In this document: positions 15,001-57,548 of the stretch, piece after piece | Layout: the number at the start of each line of letters is the position of its first letter | Position numbering within the stretch: the stretch's first letter is position 1 | Source: Malurus cyaneus samueli | Lineage: Eukaryota > Chordata > Aves > Passeriformes > Maluridae | Assembly: GCA_009741485.1 (NCBI GenBank) | Contig: VKON01000103.1 | Coordinates: forward strand, 1,450,287-1,514,286 | Length of the DNA stretch: 64,000 bases | Direction: 5' to 3' | Program-made: the position numbers and the translations under genes | The notes under the pieces: model-generated | The model's database searches: none | Told to the model about the DNA's origin: nothing | Seen by the model: the letters and a program-made list of their open reading frames with translations, nothing else

Positions 15001-18000
15001 TGAGGAATGGTAAACCCTCAGTGATCCCCAATGGACCTTACACAAACACCCCTCATTATCCATGTCTCATCACAAAACTCATAAAGCTTAGCAAAAATGT
15101 GCTCGTTAACCGGATGTAATCCCAATTTCAAATATATAGTGCTCCCAGGTTTCAAAGAGATAAATTACTATATTTAACATCTTCAGATGACTCAACTTGA
15201 AGCCTTTCAAATTAAGCTTAAAAAATTGCAAGTTATGTAGATGAAGTACGATTTGAAAAATGCTCTGGTTTATGGAATGACCTTGCCTTGTTTAGGGGTA
15301 AAACACACATTCTAGCACTTTCCAGCGGAGAAAGGCTGTGGAAGCTGTGTCTTTGAGCAGAATATGGTGATAGGAGCAAATTATTGTAACTGTGTAACAC
15401 AGTGATGTTCTAATGTCTAAAGCACGAATTGCTCAACAATAAGTGATTTAATTGGGTAAAAAGTTGCCTTTACATGAACTTCAGTATACATCTTGGAACA
15501 ATAATTATGTTGTAGCTCAAGGATATATTATAAGATTGTAAGGGCAGTATACCCTTACCCGTATCTGCCTGATGTCACAGCGACAGAACACTTCAAAAAT
15601 ATTTTGTACATAAAACTCACTGCAGATATGTACCTAACAACACATTCCTTGAGACAAGGACCATAAAGCAAACTTGGGCTTTTTAAAAAATATATCATTA
15701 CTTGAGGGCTTCCTGTGAAGTTGATCTTTCAGTGTCATCCAAAGTTCCCTGTTCCGATTTGACAGTTTTACGGCTTTGAACTCTCACTCGGTTGTTCAAG
15801 GTGATTTAATCATTGGTTTGCATGTGTCTACATTTAGAGACTGCCAAATATAATTGTTTGTGGAATATCTGTTCAATTTGGAGTGCTTCTATTCGGGAGA
15901 GGTGCTGTTAGGAGGACAGCGGGGAAAATGGAAAGGACTAAATATGTGCAGCCTGAATAAAGGGTACCTAAAGCTTAGATGAAAGAATATCATGGTCTAT
16001 ATGTAACTGAAACATGGAATCATGAGAGAGAGACAGAAGAATTATGTGGAGTTTGGCAGGAGGATGTAATGAGTAATAGATGGAATGATGAAGGGGAAAT
16101 AAAATGGGCTGGATGAAGAAAAGCTTCCTGACCGCGAGATCTTGTTTGATTACTGAGGTTTCCCAGGGGACTTCTGAGATTTGGGAAAAGTTGTACAAAG
16201 CTGTTCAGAGCCTCACAACGCACAGCTCTTAGTCACCTAATAATGTGGCATCCAGGAGCAGACAGAGCTTCCCTCTTTTAACTGTGTTTGAGGTTCTTTG
16301 GATTCCTCGGATTTGTTGGGCAGCCTAGAGCATCTCTTGTGTGCTGGCTGGCCTCTGGCTCCTCTTTTAGTTAGGCTTGCTAAATAATATTGCAGATCTT
16401 GAAGAAAGTTTACCTCCTTTCAGCTTATGCATGCAAATCTACCTCCTCTGAGGCTGTGGGGTTGGTTCTGGTTCTTTGATGCTGAGGGCAGGAGACTGCA
16501 AGGTTGGATTGAGCTGTCCAAAGTGACACAATCTCTGAAAATGTATTAGGTGGCAATTGCAAATTGTCCTCATAACTCTGAGCCCAACCCTTTGCAATAT
16601 CTGGATTGATATTACTGATACACAGTGTTGGAGTGGAGCATATTGCAAGTGTTAAATACTCTGAAATCCTCATTTGGCCAGAGAACTTATCTGACTTATT
16701 CAAGAACTTTTATTCCATGACAAAGCAGATGTAGCTATTACAGGGTGTTCATGTTACCCAATCATAGAATAATTTCATTATAGATCTGGTGTCTGGCTAA
16801 AGCTGACTCCAGTAGTCCCTCTGAGAGAAGTTTATCTGATGAAAAATTAAGTGTGTTTTTAGCTGATATCCAACCAATTTGCTGAACTTATTTTGACTTC
16901 TGCCCAGAGGTTCTGAGAGAAAGTTGATAACTGAGAGTCCATTTGGATTTGAGCATTTAGGAAAGAAATACTAAAAAACCCAGAAGTAGTGAGGACCACA
17001 AGGCTTCTATAAACTGAATTTTGAAACAAATAAAAAAGAAGTGTTAATGCTAGTTGATTCACAAATAAATTTTAAAAAATCTTCTAATGAAGATAGTCCT
17101 TTTTTGAAATGTCTTCTTATTTGAATTTAATATTGTAATCTCATGGGTGCATGATTAACTCAGTATCAGTAGGTACATAACTTGTACATTCTGTGATATA
17201 TCTAATGTCTACCAAAGGAAAAAAATGAATAATTTAGATCTGGAACAGTGATCACAATGGAAGTTTCATTTGCAAAGGATTTATGGGGACTTGAAGTGAG
17301 TATTATGTTTTGAATAAATGCACCATTGACCAGTATCAGATTTCCATAGGCTTTATCTTGTTTTTCCTAAGCAACTGCTCATAAACTTTTTTAATATCTT
17401 GACTAGCATGATGGTGCTACTTGCAAATCTGTTCGTAGAGCTATTAATCTATGATACTGCAATCTAGAGAAAGGAATCACACTTAACTTGCTCGTTCCTT
17501 TCACTGTTTCATTTAAAAAACATAAATAACAAGCTGACAGGGTTCCTTTGTGCTTCTTTCTTTCTGACTAATATGCGATAAATACATCAAGAAAAGTTTG
17601 TCAAGACATCACAAAGTAGGTCTTAGTTCCGATCTGAACTTTATTGAACTCTGCTTTCATGTAATAGGAAGAAAAACAGCGGTAGATTTGATCAGTCTGC
17701 ACCCATGGCTCAGCAGCTACAGCAAACTCTCGGTGCTTTTAATTCCTGTGTCATAGCAGTACTCAGATGAATTTAGTGCAATCAAACACACATAAAATCT
17801 GAAGGGAAAGGAATGTCCTGCATCTCATGAAGGAGAAATTTGACTTCTAAGGCAAGTTCAACACTTGGGTTCCCTCCCTCCTCTCCTTTCTTCCCCCACC
17901 CTTCCCCACAGTTTCATCTCTGACTGTCCCTGCAGAGCTCATCTCTGCAGGAGCTTTGTGACACAGTGGCAGTGGGGTCAGCAGAGGGTGCAGCTGGGCA

Positions 18001-19880
18001 GTGATGCTCACAAATGTGAAATAATCTGAATTATATTTTATTCTGTGGCTTCTGTTCCTGCTTGCAGCAGATTTTTCTTGGGCTGATTCCCTGAAGCCAT
18101 GGACTTCACTCACACTCGTGTCCAGACCAGATATCCCATACATACCCAAGGGAGAGACTGCCTGCAAGGCTTTGGGGTTGACCAAAACCCACATTGAGTG
18201 GGAAGCCTTAGAATTAAGAACTGGGAAACCTCTTGTTTCAGTTCTTGTACTGAATTTTTGCTGCCTGTTGCTTCCAGATGAGTAAAATGAGCTTGTCTGC
18301 CTCGTGTGTATTGCTGCAATCCACGGATATCAGTACGTGCAGAGCAGGGAGACGAGACACACACACTTTCATGTAGCTGTGGTTATGACAGGCTGGGTTT
18401 GCTCTGTTTCTAAGGAAGCCAGTTCTAAGGAAAGGGCTGTGCTGGGGTTCTGGGGGCACTGGAATGTCTGCCCAGGCTGTGAAGGAGCCGTGGGTGTGCT
18501 GTGCTGCTGCAGCTGGGTGGAGGGACTCGCCGTGTTGCAATAGATTCCAACTCCAGCCCTGCCACCCCCTCACAGGTCACATCTCTGACACATCACACAG
18601 AGCTGTGCTGCAAAATGCAACCATCTGCTGTTCTTCACCTACCCAAAGACTCCAGGCACTCCCCAAACACTGCTGGAGTCCCCCACGGTTCTGGCAAAAT
18701 GACTGTCACCTCTTCCATTTCTCTGGGGCATGCAGTAGGTATGGAAGAGCACTCAGGAGTTTTTGGTTCTCTTCTACTTTAGACATGAGCTAGATTGTCC
18801 CCACTGCATATTTTCTATGCTCCCCAAACATCTGTAGGCAGAGGACATGCTTGGCCTTCCCCATAGCATGGTAAAAGTCCTGCTGGACTGACATCCTTAG
18901 CAACTGATTTTAGTGGGACCATGCTTGCTCAACAGCATTTTAAATCGAGGGTTTACATGGATGAATTCCTCAAAGGTGTGTAGGATGAGGACAAAACCCA
19001 GTGAAAAGGGATTTAGATCCTTAGTTAAGACAGAGCATCTCTTAGAACCCTCTTGTTTCCCACTGAGGACAACTGGTGAAGAAAATCTCTTTGCACAGGG
19101 CTGTAAGAGGACTTTGCAAGAGCAAAGGGAGATTTGGACTTTGCTTTTGTCGTTAAAGTGTGTTTGTTCAATAATTGAGTTGGTGGATAAAAGGCGTGGA
19201 TGGTTAGTGTTTAGGAAAACATGCTTTGGCCAGTCTGCTGAAGAAACTGGGAAAGAATAATTCATCTTCTGTCCTTGTCCTGTAATAGCCAGCAGTTGCT
19301 AAGACCTGAGCCTGCTGGTGTGTCTCCTTACCTGTGAGGTACCAGGGATACTGCAGTGTGTGTCCACTTTAGCTGGACCCTTTCTAACTCGTTTGAATGT
19401 AGAAATGTTTGATTTGCATTTCCGGTGTGTACCCATATTCAAGGATGATGCCCCAGGTGGCTCCAAGAATTGCTCTCTATGCCAGGTATTGTTATAGATG
19501 TGTTTCTGTGTTATTACATTTAGAATTCAGTGTGCATTTATAGTGGGATCTGCATTCTGTGACGTGGGAGAAATTAATTCCTTAGGTCTCAGTTACCATA
19601 CCATTTATAATGTACTATGTTTTAAAGTACTTTTATTTTTCCCTGCCAAAATAATAATTTTATTACTTTCAAAACCGTTTGAGGTAATGCCAAGGACTGA
19701 GCATATTGCCTAAGAGCTTCTTTCCCCCAAAATTTCTTTTGTATGTAAGTACCAAATACCTATAAAAATTCTATATAATAGTTTTAGCTGCTCCGTAAGT
19801 ATATCCCATTGTATATCTAAGACTTTAAAAACGTCACGCACTCCAGATCTGAAAGATGTTACCGATACCCAGCTTTCCAT
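1..19880. other. 5' flanking intergenic region, no gene recognised
   Basis: This is AT-rich, low-CpG sequence. Open frames here are short (at most about 125 codons), scattered over all frames and match no family I know. In mammals the DNA 5' of WT1 holds a noncoding antisense transcript (WT1-AS) and, further out and divergent, EIF3M; I find no EIF3M exon here. Only small features stand out: a short exon-like segment at 3258-3337 and AT-rich stretches that could be distal regulatory elements. Some noncoding transcription cannot be excluded from sequence alone. Confidence 0.7.
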
Positions 19881-19889
19881 GAACTCCTA

Positions 19890-21760
19890 TTCACCAGAAC
19901 CCCGGCGAGGGCGGGATACACAGGGATGCTTTATGGCCCTATACAGCTGGGTGATTTATACCCAGCTCGTCCTAGCAGCACGCTAATAAATTTCGCGGAG
20001 CCCGCGTGGTCCCTCGCTGCTGGCTGCAGCCCCTCTCGCACCCTCTGTCCGCGGGGCGAGCTGCGGACAGGAGCGGCCCCGGGGCTCCGCAGGTGCGGGA
20101 GGAGGAGCGGAGCCGCCCCGCGGGTTGAACGCGGGGTCAGGACCGCTGTCCCGGCGGGCTTGGGCCGGGCCGGGCCCATCAATTTCCCGTGCTCGGTGCC
20201 TGCGTCCCGGCGCGGCACTAATGCGGAACAAATTGAGACATATCCTCTCCGTAATTAGTTCCAGCGTTTCCAAGATTTACGGTACAATAATGGCCCGAGC
20301 CCCGCCGCCCGCCGCCGCTGCACCGCGGTCTCGGAGCTGGGGAGGCTGTCCCGGGCCTCTCTGCCCCAGAGAAGCCGGGGGAGAGCCGGGCCGAAGGGAG
20401 ATGCTCAGGACCCCTCGGGGTTGGGGCTCACAGCATCCCCGCCCTGCGCTGCGGAGTGTCCCCAAATCGGAGAGACCGCTCCCGCCAGCAACGGGGAGAG
20501 GTTCCTCATCTTTGCGTCTTTGTGCATCAAAAAAATCCCTTTTACCCTCAAAGGATGAACAAAATGTCCTCTACCCAGCTCGGAAGTGTTCCAGTGCCCC
20601 CGTCAGCCCGGACAGGGAAGGCTGATCCCGCCTTGTCGCAGTGGTACCCGCTGCGCTCGGGAGCGAGAAATGCGGGATGGGGCCCACGATGATGAGTTCC
20701 TGCTCCTCTGCTACCTATGCTCCTGGAGGAGCTTCGCTGTTTTGTTTCTGCCGCTCTTGGCACTTAAATAATCAAACTCCTGAGTGAGGAGACAGATTCC
20801 CTGCATGCTGTGAGCGGCGTGAGCAGGAGGGGAAGCGCTGGGGATTTTTCCGTGTTTAAGTCAGTCTGGCCCACCTCCGAACCGCGGGAGGATCTTTCAG
20901 GAGTTTAGTAAATGTATAGTGAGAATTACCGGTCTCTTAATTGGTTAGCTCGACTGAGGGGAGCGGAATAGGCAAACGTCGGCTGGGGAGGTGCCTCAGC
21001 TCTGCTCAGGTTGAAGAAGGTTCCCGAGCCCGTCTTTCTGAGGATTGAGTGGGAGACTCTCAGAATAATCCTCCTCCAGCTATTGTTTAGAGTATATAGA
21101 GTATGCCATCGAACACAATCGAAGATTGAGCGTTATCAGGAATTGCCATAGCTGTGGGACAGCGGGCAACACAATGAAGCCTGACAGAGATTTGGATCGG
21201 AACGTGTTTGGAGGGAACAGGACAAAATGTTCCGGATCGCCTGGGTCTGGACACCGGCAAAGGAGATGCTGTCCCTGAGCTCCCATCTCCCCATTGCTTT
21301 CAACTGGGCACCCAAAGCCGGACACGGGCGGCCGGTGTCCGGAACCTGGAGCCGGAGTGTGACGGGAATAGGGGCCGGGATGTTTGGGGAAGAGGCGGGC
21401 AAATGCCGGGCGCCCTCGAGGGGACCTGCTGCCGGCGCTCCGGCGTGTGCTAGAGGAGAACAGCGGGACGGGAGATTTCTGTCTCCCTGACGCTGGCTAG
21501 ATGGCAACGGCTGCGCAAAGTGGCGCTGGCCGTTTCCCGATAGACCCCAGCCCATCCCGAGACAGCAGGGTCCGGGCTTTCTTCCCCCTCCTCAGGCACC
21601 ACCGCTGAGGATTTCTGCCGGGACGCCCCCGGGACGCTTTTGCGGCGGGCGCGCTCCTTCACCCCACGGCTGGGGTGGTCCGGGAGGGCACAGGTACCGG
21701 AGCTCGGCTCAGAGCAGGGCTGAGCTGAGCTGGCAGTGCCCGAGTCCCCTCCAAGGCTCG
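19890..21760. promoter_or_regulatory. Upstream CpG-rich block
   Basis: CpG density rises abruptly at about 19.9 kb, where AT-rich flank gives way to GC-rich sequence with many CpG dinucleotides (densest about 19900-20470 and 21220-21760). A non-GC-rich segment with a TAATTA core lies at about 20220-20290. The block is 2.7 to 4.5 kb upstream of the WT1 AUG and is separated from the exon 1 CpG block by AT-rich islands. Open frames on both strands here are the usual by-product of GC-rich DNA. It may be a distal WT1 regulatory island or the promoter of an antisense noncoding RNA; I see no direct evidence of transcription. Confidence 0.5.
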
Positions 21761-22126
21761 CTCAGCTTGCTGGCAGCCGCGGGGACGAAGGATGCGCTGA
21801 TGGCCAAGGGGTCGCCTTGTTTCACTGCTGTAAAGAGCGAGAGGGGAAGATTTGGAAGGATTTCGGCAGTTCTTCCTCCCAGGTGGAATAATGCAGACCT
21901 AAGCGATCAAGAAAACATTTTTTCCCTCTCAAGAAGATTAATCAAGCCAGGTTATTTCAAGAAAATGTAAAACCCCCATGCTAGCTCGAAAAACAGCCCG
22001 TTATGGGAAACGCATTTTCTGTTTGTTCCTAGAGAGCTCTTGTTTTCATGGGAAATTAAATACCCCGCTTAGGCTGGCCAAAGACCTCCATTCCAGTATG
22101 CGCGGTGTCCATCGTAGAGCCAGGAC

Positions 22127-22197
22127 ATCACAGAATCAATCATAAAATCGTTTAGGTTGTGAAAGACCTTTAAGGTACCGGGTTCGACCAACCTGAT
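22127..22197 (-). mobile_element. Decayed CR1 LINE 3'-end fragment (probable)
   Basis: The plus strand reads like the reverse complement of the 3' end of avian CR1 retrotransposons: a CACAGAATCA / CATAAAATCG start, then TTTAGGTTGTGAAAGACCTT, then a diverged continuation ending near CGACCAACC. Intact copies usually read AGAATGGTTTGGGTTGGAAG at this place, so this copy is old and diverged. It is about 70 bases long, 5'-truncated as is typical for CR1, and lies 2.3 kb upstream of the WT1 AUG. The motif was matched from memory. Confidence 0.6.
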
Positions 22198-22434
22198 GTG
22201 TCGGTCCGTGTCAGAAACGAGCGAAGCCAGCAGCAGCCGCTCTCCCAATCCCGCGGTACCGGGCAGGAGGTGACCGCGGCGTGCGGGAGCCCCGGTGCGG
22301 CCGGAGACGGAGGCAGAGCGGGGATACCGAAGCCCGGGGTGTCAGCAAGATCAGCGCCATCCCGCCGCACGGGCACGGGCTGCCTTCACGAGTGCCGTCC
22401 GAGGGTGCTTTAGTTTGGACTCTGAAGTGGCACG

Positions 22435-22735
22435 TCCTGTAAACTTAGAGGATATTTAGTGTCGGCAAAAAAAATAAACAAATCTTTCTCGCTTAGGTTA
22501 CACGTGGATTTCGGTAATAAATAGATGTATGCCACAAAAGAGAGATTTTAAAGGGGAATTATATGAAAATAGTTTGAAAAATTACAGTAATTTCACTAAT
22601 AACAAAATCCGATTATTATGATTAATTAGTTTTAACAGAAAACTGAATTATGCGTTGATACTCAATAACGACTTATTTTAATTTCTTTTGCTGTGGCGTT
22701 TACCCTTTGAATCTTAAAACATCGCTTCAAGGTTG
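22435..22735. promoter_or_regulatory. AT-rich island inside the CpG domain
   Basis: About 300 bases of strongly AT-rich DNA interrupt the CpG-rich domain, 1.7 to 2.0 kb upstream of the WT1 AUG. It holds several TAAT-type homeodomain cores, including GATTAATTAGTT near 22620, and no plausible gene. The composition contrast with both neighbours suggests a separate functional or conserved noncoding element, but this is inference only. Confidence 0.3.
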
Positions 22736-23850
22736 GCGATGCTTGCGGTAACCTTCGATGCCGCGGGGGAAAGGAAATCCCGAAATGTACCTTGTCATCG
22801 GGAAGACAAGGGTCTCGGCGTGTCCTGCGGCAGGTGATCCTTCACGGAGTCTCTGGGGCTGAGAACGGGGTGGGAATGCGGGCTGAGCGCTGAGGGGAGG
22901 GGAGGGGTGGGGTGTCGGGAGGTGGCCAAGGGACAGAGCGGCAGGGCCGGTGCGACGCCCCGCAAGTCCGCCGGTACCCTGAGCCGGCGGCTGCCCCGTA
23001 GAAGCATCACCCCACAGCCCCGGGTGATTATCAATTCGTTGGCAGAAAGGCGGAGGGAGCCTCCTTCTTGCCTTTGGTGAGAGCGTGTCCTGCCCGCGGC
23101 AGGTACGGACATCCCGCAGGGCTCTGCCGCCCCACCCGGCGCTTCCTGCCTGGGCAGTCGGTCTAGGTGGGCGTCCCGCACCCCCAGAATCACGGCACCC
23201 CTCGCTGCCAGGGCCGACCTGAACCTTGCTGTGTCTCCTGGAAGGAAGGGCAGTCCGGGGATAACGCATAAAGTGCCTTCGGGGGCCCTCCGGCCGCCGC
23301 CGCCGGGAGGGACTATGAGGAGCCGCTATCCAGGAGGCTGTAGAGGAGAGACTCCGGGGCTTCCCGGGAGCAGTGCCAGGTGAATCTCTCCAAAACAGGT
23401 TACTTACAGCACTGCTATCCTCCCCCGCCCGCCCAGCCGCTTCCTTCCCCCTCACACACAGAGAACTCTGAGGGACAGCGCTCCTCCAGGGACCGGGGCG
23501 GCACCTCAGGCAGGCAGCCCGGACCCCGCAGGTTCCTCCCGCAGCGGGAGAGGCACCTGGAAAGACACTTTCCCCTCTCAGGAACGGGGTCCGCCCGCCC
23601 CGGGTCGTGTCACTTCCCCTGGTTCCTGCAAGGGCGGAGGCTTCTCCTCGCGGTCCCCAGGGCCTGCGACCCCTCTGCCCTCGGGAATCCCCGCGGACAT
23701 GCACGGAGCTGGCGGGGGAAGTCAGCCAGCACGTACTTACTGGCCACCTGGATCCCTCTAACAGTCCTGCAAGTCTGTCCTAAAGCGAAGGAACGTTAGG
23801 CTGAGATTTAGAGGCGCTTGCACCAGAAGAAGGGTGGGAGTGATGCGTAG

Positions 23851-53871
<30,021 letters not shown>

Positions 53872-54928
53872 GCAGTTCAAAGCAGTGAAAAAACCAGATG
53901 GGACATTATAAGCTACTGCAAATTTCTCAGCCATCTTCGGTCACCTCTGTCAGAGAGCTGCAGCTGTCCTCGCATCCCATTTGACACCAGTTAACTAAAC
54001 CCTAGGATTCTGCTCAGCCTTCCTTCCATTTGGAGCTCCACAAGTTCCTAATCAATAAGTTCAAGAGATTTTTACTTGTGGTTTTGTACAAGAGTAAGCA
54101 AGATTGCCACAGTTTTGAGATCACTATAAACTGTGCTTAGCTTTCATGTCTGTCTCCAGGCTTTTTTTTGGTGTTATTTTCACTTGAGCTTTTCTAGGTA
54201 CAAATTGCTGTACCTTTGTAGTTCCTGAAGTGGGGAGGATGATTCCTCCCTGTCAGCTCCACACTTACATCATCCCTGACGATGCTGAGGTTCCTGAAAG
54301 CTTGTAAAACTTTCCTTGCAAAACAAAGGAAATGTCACCTGAGATACTTCTGGTAAACTTTGTACTCGCACTGCCAAAGAGCAGGCTTTTAGAGTTGGAA
54401 GCTCTGCTTTTGTAATTCACAAAATCAAACCTTTTTTTAAAGGTTGTCTTTCTAAAGCAGCTAAAGCCAGTTGAATCAGAGCCTCTCTGTACAGAAAATA
54501 TGAATCTTACCATTAAGTTAACTTGGTTTTTAAATAATTGCATTTTTGAATCCTCAAAACTGTTTCGTTTGTCAATTAGCTCTCTCCTTTTCTCTCTCTT
54601 TTTAATGTATTGGTTTAAATTTATTCTATCATGAGATGAACAGATCTCCTTCATACAAAATTAAATCGAATCATTGTAGACATTTGGGATTTGTTTACAA
54701 TGTAAAGCCACACTGGTTATGTGGCTAGCAAGCTGTATAAACTTAAAACTGAACTTTTAATGGGGCTGGTCCAGGATCTCCATTAACAGATTACTCTTAA
54801 GATAAGTAACTTAAAAAAGACTCTTTGTCAAGTATATGTGAAAAAGACATTATTAGTGTAAGGAAATATATTATTTCAGGGTTTTGGGAGGAGGGGTTTA
54901 TTATTTACTTTTAATTGTTTGAAATTGT

Positions 54929-54944
54929 GTGTATATATATATAT
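54929..54944. repeat. Short TG/TA microsatellite in 3'UTR
   Basis: GTGTGTATATATATATAT lies at the place where the human WT1 3'UTR carries a polymorphic CA/GT repeat, as recalled. Here it is short and mostly TA. Confidence 0.6.
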
Positions 54945-55080
54945 CTGATAATGTATTGCTCTTAGATATCTCCAATTAGAAAATGTATAAATATTAGAAG
55001 CATCACTGTTCTGATGTTGTTGCTGTTACAAACTATTGATAACACTAAGAATGTAACCTGCATTTTTCACTGAGCTTTCA

Positions 55081-55086
55081 ATTAAA
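55081..55086 (+). terminator. WT1: WT1 poly(A) signal ATTAAA
   Basis: ATTAAA in the context TTTCAATTAAAGCCCATTCA corresponds to the end of the human transcript. Cleavage is expected about 10 to 25 bases later, near 55100. A GT-rich element (GATGTCTTGTTTCATGTCTG) follows at about 55120-55140, as expected for a downstream element. Confidence 0.85.
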
Positions 55087-55174
55087 GCCCATTCAAAGAG
55101 AAACAAATGAGAGTCCAACAGATGTCTTGTTTCATGTCTGGTATTAAATTTCAAATGCCCTGTCCTTAGTATCC

Positions 55175-55209
55175 TTTTTTTTTTTTTTTTTTTTTTCTTT
55201 TTTTTTTTT
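55175..55209. repeat. Long T-run just after the WT1 poly(A) site
   Basis: 22 T, one C and 12 more T. It lies about 75 bases after the expected cleavage point, so it is in the downstream flank or read-through transcript rather than the mature mRNA. Confidence 0.9.
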
Positions 55210-57203
55210 GTATATAAAGTACCACCAGCACTGATGACCACTAGTTAACCTGTCCAGGTCTTGACCACAATTTATCCATCTCACTTGGGAATCATACTGG
55301 CAGCAGAAAACAGTGTCAAGTTTCATATTGTGCTATAAAGCAGTTGCTTCAATCGTTCCTCTTCCTACCCAACAATTCCTTCTCTTTCGAGCTGTGAGAT
55401 TTGTGTAAGAGCTTTATAGAACAGTAAAATCCCCTTTATAAATAGCAGAACTGGCCTTCTGTAGAACTGGGCTGAAACCATAAGCACAGATAACTTCTTA
55501 GATTAGGATGTCATAGACTGACTTTTAAGTAAAAGTTAATTTAGAGTTGGGGTGGCTTAAATCAGTTCAGCAGGTTGGAAAAGACAGTCTTTCGTAGATG
55601 ATGAAGTGTGAAAACGAAGATAAAGAAATATTACTGTTTCTTTGTCATCCTGCCTACTTTTCCTTGGAAGTAAGTACAGCCTGCCTCAGCGCCCTTTGCC
55701 CTTGCAAAATATTTGTATCTCTTTAGCGAAAATCTTTAATGTATCTTGCCAAGCTTTTTTTCTCTAATGTACACAATGGAGTTCTATGATGGGTTGAGCT
55801 TTCTCTCTTAAAGTGCAGCTGCATCGTCAAGAAAACTCAACAGTTAATTCTTCAAGTCCTCTTTTTCGCCTGGGTATTGCATCACTGTTAATTACTGTTG
55901 GGGTACTGTGACTCATTTGTATCAGTCAGCTTTATCTTCTGCTGCCAAAAGACAGCATCTCTCTGGAGAAACTCATAACAAGTGTGGCAAACATCAAATA
56001 TTTGGAGCCAATGGTGTACGTCAAACTGCACAGAATTAAAAAAATAAAGCAACTCCTCCTGCTTACTTGAAAGAAAAGTTCAGCTGCAATAACAATGTCC
56101 TCTGATTTACCCAGCAGTCTTCTGCAACTACAAAACAAGCTGTTTTTTCAGCCTGCACCCAAAATAGAGAGCTGCCACGAGTGTTTATACTGAAAGCCAA
56201 AAAAAGGAAAGTCAGCCTCCAGTTTTGCCTGCATCAGTCAAACATAAATAAAACTATCTTTTGTGAAATACAACCAAAACTCCGCTGCAGCACAGGCCAG
56301 GCTTCCAGTGACCTGTAAATAGCTCCAGCAGTGGTTTTGCTGCTTGGGGAATCACATGCTGAATAATAATGGCAGATGGCTCCAAAAAATGAAGCGTGGG
56401 TTGATGAGTGACAGGGCATGTCCTTTTGCTTTTGCTGTCACCACTTTTTCAATGAAGGACTTACTTCTGCTCTGCTGTTTGATGATCATTATATCCCCCA
56501 ACCTGCCAAGCACAGAGAAGACAGTGGTAAATACTTGCAAGATTTTTAACATTTTTATTCTCAGTTATTTTACGGCGTTTGTTATGAGAGGCATTTTATG
56601 TCTCTCATTTCCCTGTTTCCAGGATTCCATCAACAAAGTAACCCACCTTTATGGAAGTGTTTTACTGCAGAAGCAGCCCCCAGATGCTGGCTCTTGCAGC
56701 ATGCAATTCCTCATTTTGGGACAGAGACTGATCAGCAGGCCGAGGCTCTGTGAGCTTGACCTCCACATGAAAGATGAGTGGGCTGCACTCTATTATATCT
56801 TACAAGTATCCTCAGCTCTCTGGAAAATTTTCAATCCCACAATTAATTGAGCAAATCTTTTATGCCTCTGCCCTGTGTTCTTAAATTGAAAGTAGTGACT
56901 GATGCTGTTTTGGCTGATGGTTAATGTCTTAGAGGGATTGGCACAGTATTCCTGTCCTGTGGCTTCCACAGCCCCCAAATGGAGAATGTTAATTAGATAA
57001 TACTTCTTTTCTTTCTTGCCATTTCATGAAGTACAGTATGTTGAGTAGGAAAGGGAATGTGATCTCTTCCCTCTCTGGTGGTGTTAACTGGGGTTCAAGT
57101 GTTGACTTTAAGGTAAGTAAATCCAGGAAAGTGTCTGCCTCAAGAAAGCACGAGAGTTAACTCGCCTGGGATGTAACCAGGCATGATCTGCTTCTGGTGC
57201 CTG

Positions 57204-57258
57204 ATATCATGGGTATGGACTGCTGAATATGATATCCCATATCATGGGTATGGACTGC
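57204..57258. repeat. 20-bp direct repeat, 35-bp period
   Basis: ATATCATGGGTATGGACTGC occurs at 57204 and again at 57239. The intervening 15 bases also contain GATATCCC, so it may be an imperfect tandem duplication. Confidence 0.9.
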
Positions 57259-57525
57259 ACTGATCAAACAGGAGGTGGCTTTGGTTAGCAGCCCATCCTC
57301 CAGACAGCTGGGGATTCCTCTGAGGAAAGGGGAGGACAGCTAAAGAAGTGTCTCTCTCTCCTTCTCCTTCCCTGGTGGGTTAAGCAAGTTGTCTTTTCAA
57401 GTTTCAGAAGGCACTCCAACCAGTCATGTCTGTTCCAGGATTCATTTCATTGCTCCAACAACCAATCTCACAGCCATTTCAGTCCCTGAAGAGACAGGTA
57501 GGTGCCTTAATCCAGTGTTTCTTCC

Positions 57526-57548
57526 TCCTTTCCTTTCCTTTCCTTTCC
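57526..57548. repeat. (CCTTT)n microsatellite
   Basis: Pyrimidine pentamer repeat, about four to five copies, in the 3' flank. Confidence 0.9.

Larger units (their letters stand above)
53872..55105 (+). other. WT1: WT1 3'UTR
   Basis: About 1.2 kb, AT-rich. Its distal half shares blocks with the human WT1 3'UTR as I remember it: GGTCCAGGATCTCCATTA near 54768, AAGTATATGTGAAAAAGAC near 54830, TTTATTATTTACTTTTAATT near 54896, ATCTGATAATG near 54942, and TGTAACCTGCATTTTTCACT near 55053. Minus-strand open frames here (54265-54654) are chance. The end is set by the poly(A) signal. Confidence 0.85.

Noticed and set aside
16758..16785. CAATCATAGAATAATTTCATT as a possible CR1 end
   Set aside because: Only about 11 bases agree with the CR1 terminal motif and the flanks do not continue the match.
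22727..23704. 325-codon open frame on the minus strand upstream of exon 1
   Set aside because: It lies in CpG-rich DNA where stops are rare; the peptide is rich in Arg, Pro, Gly and Ser, with no known domain, and overlaps other long frames on both strands.
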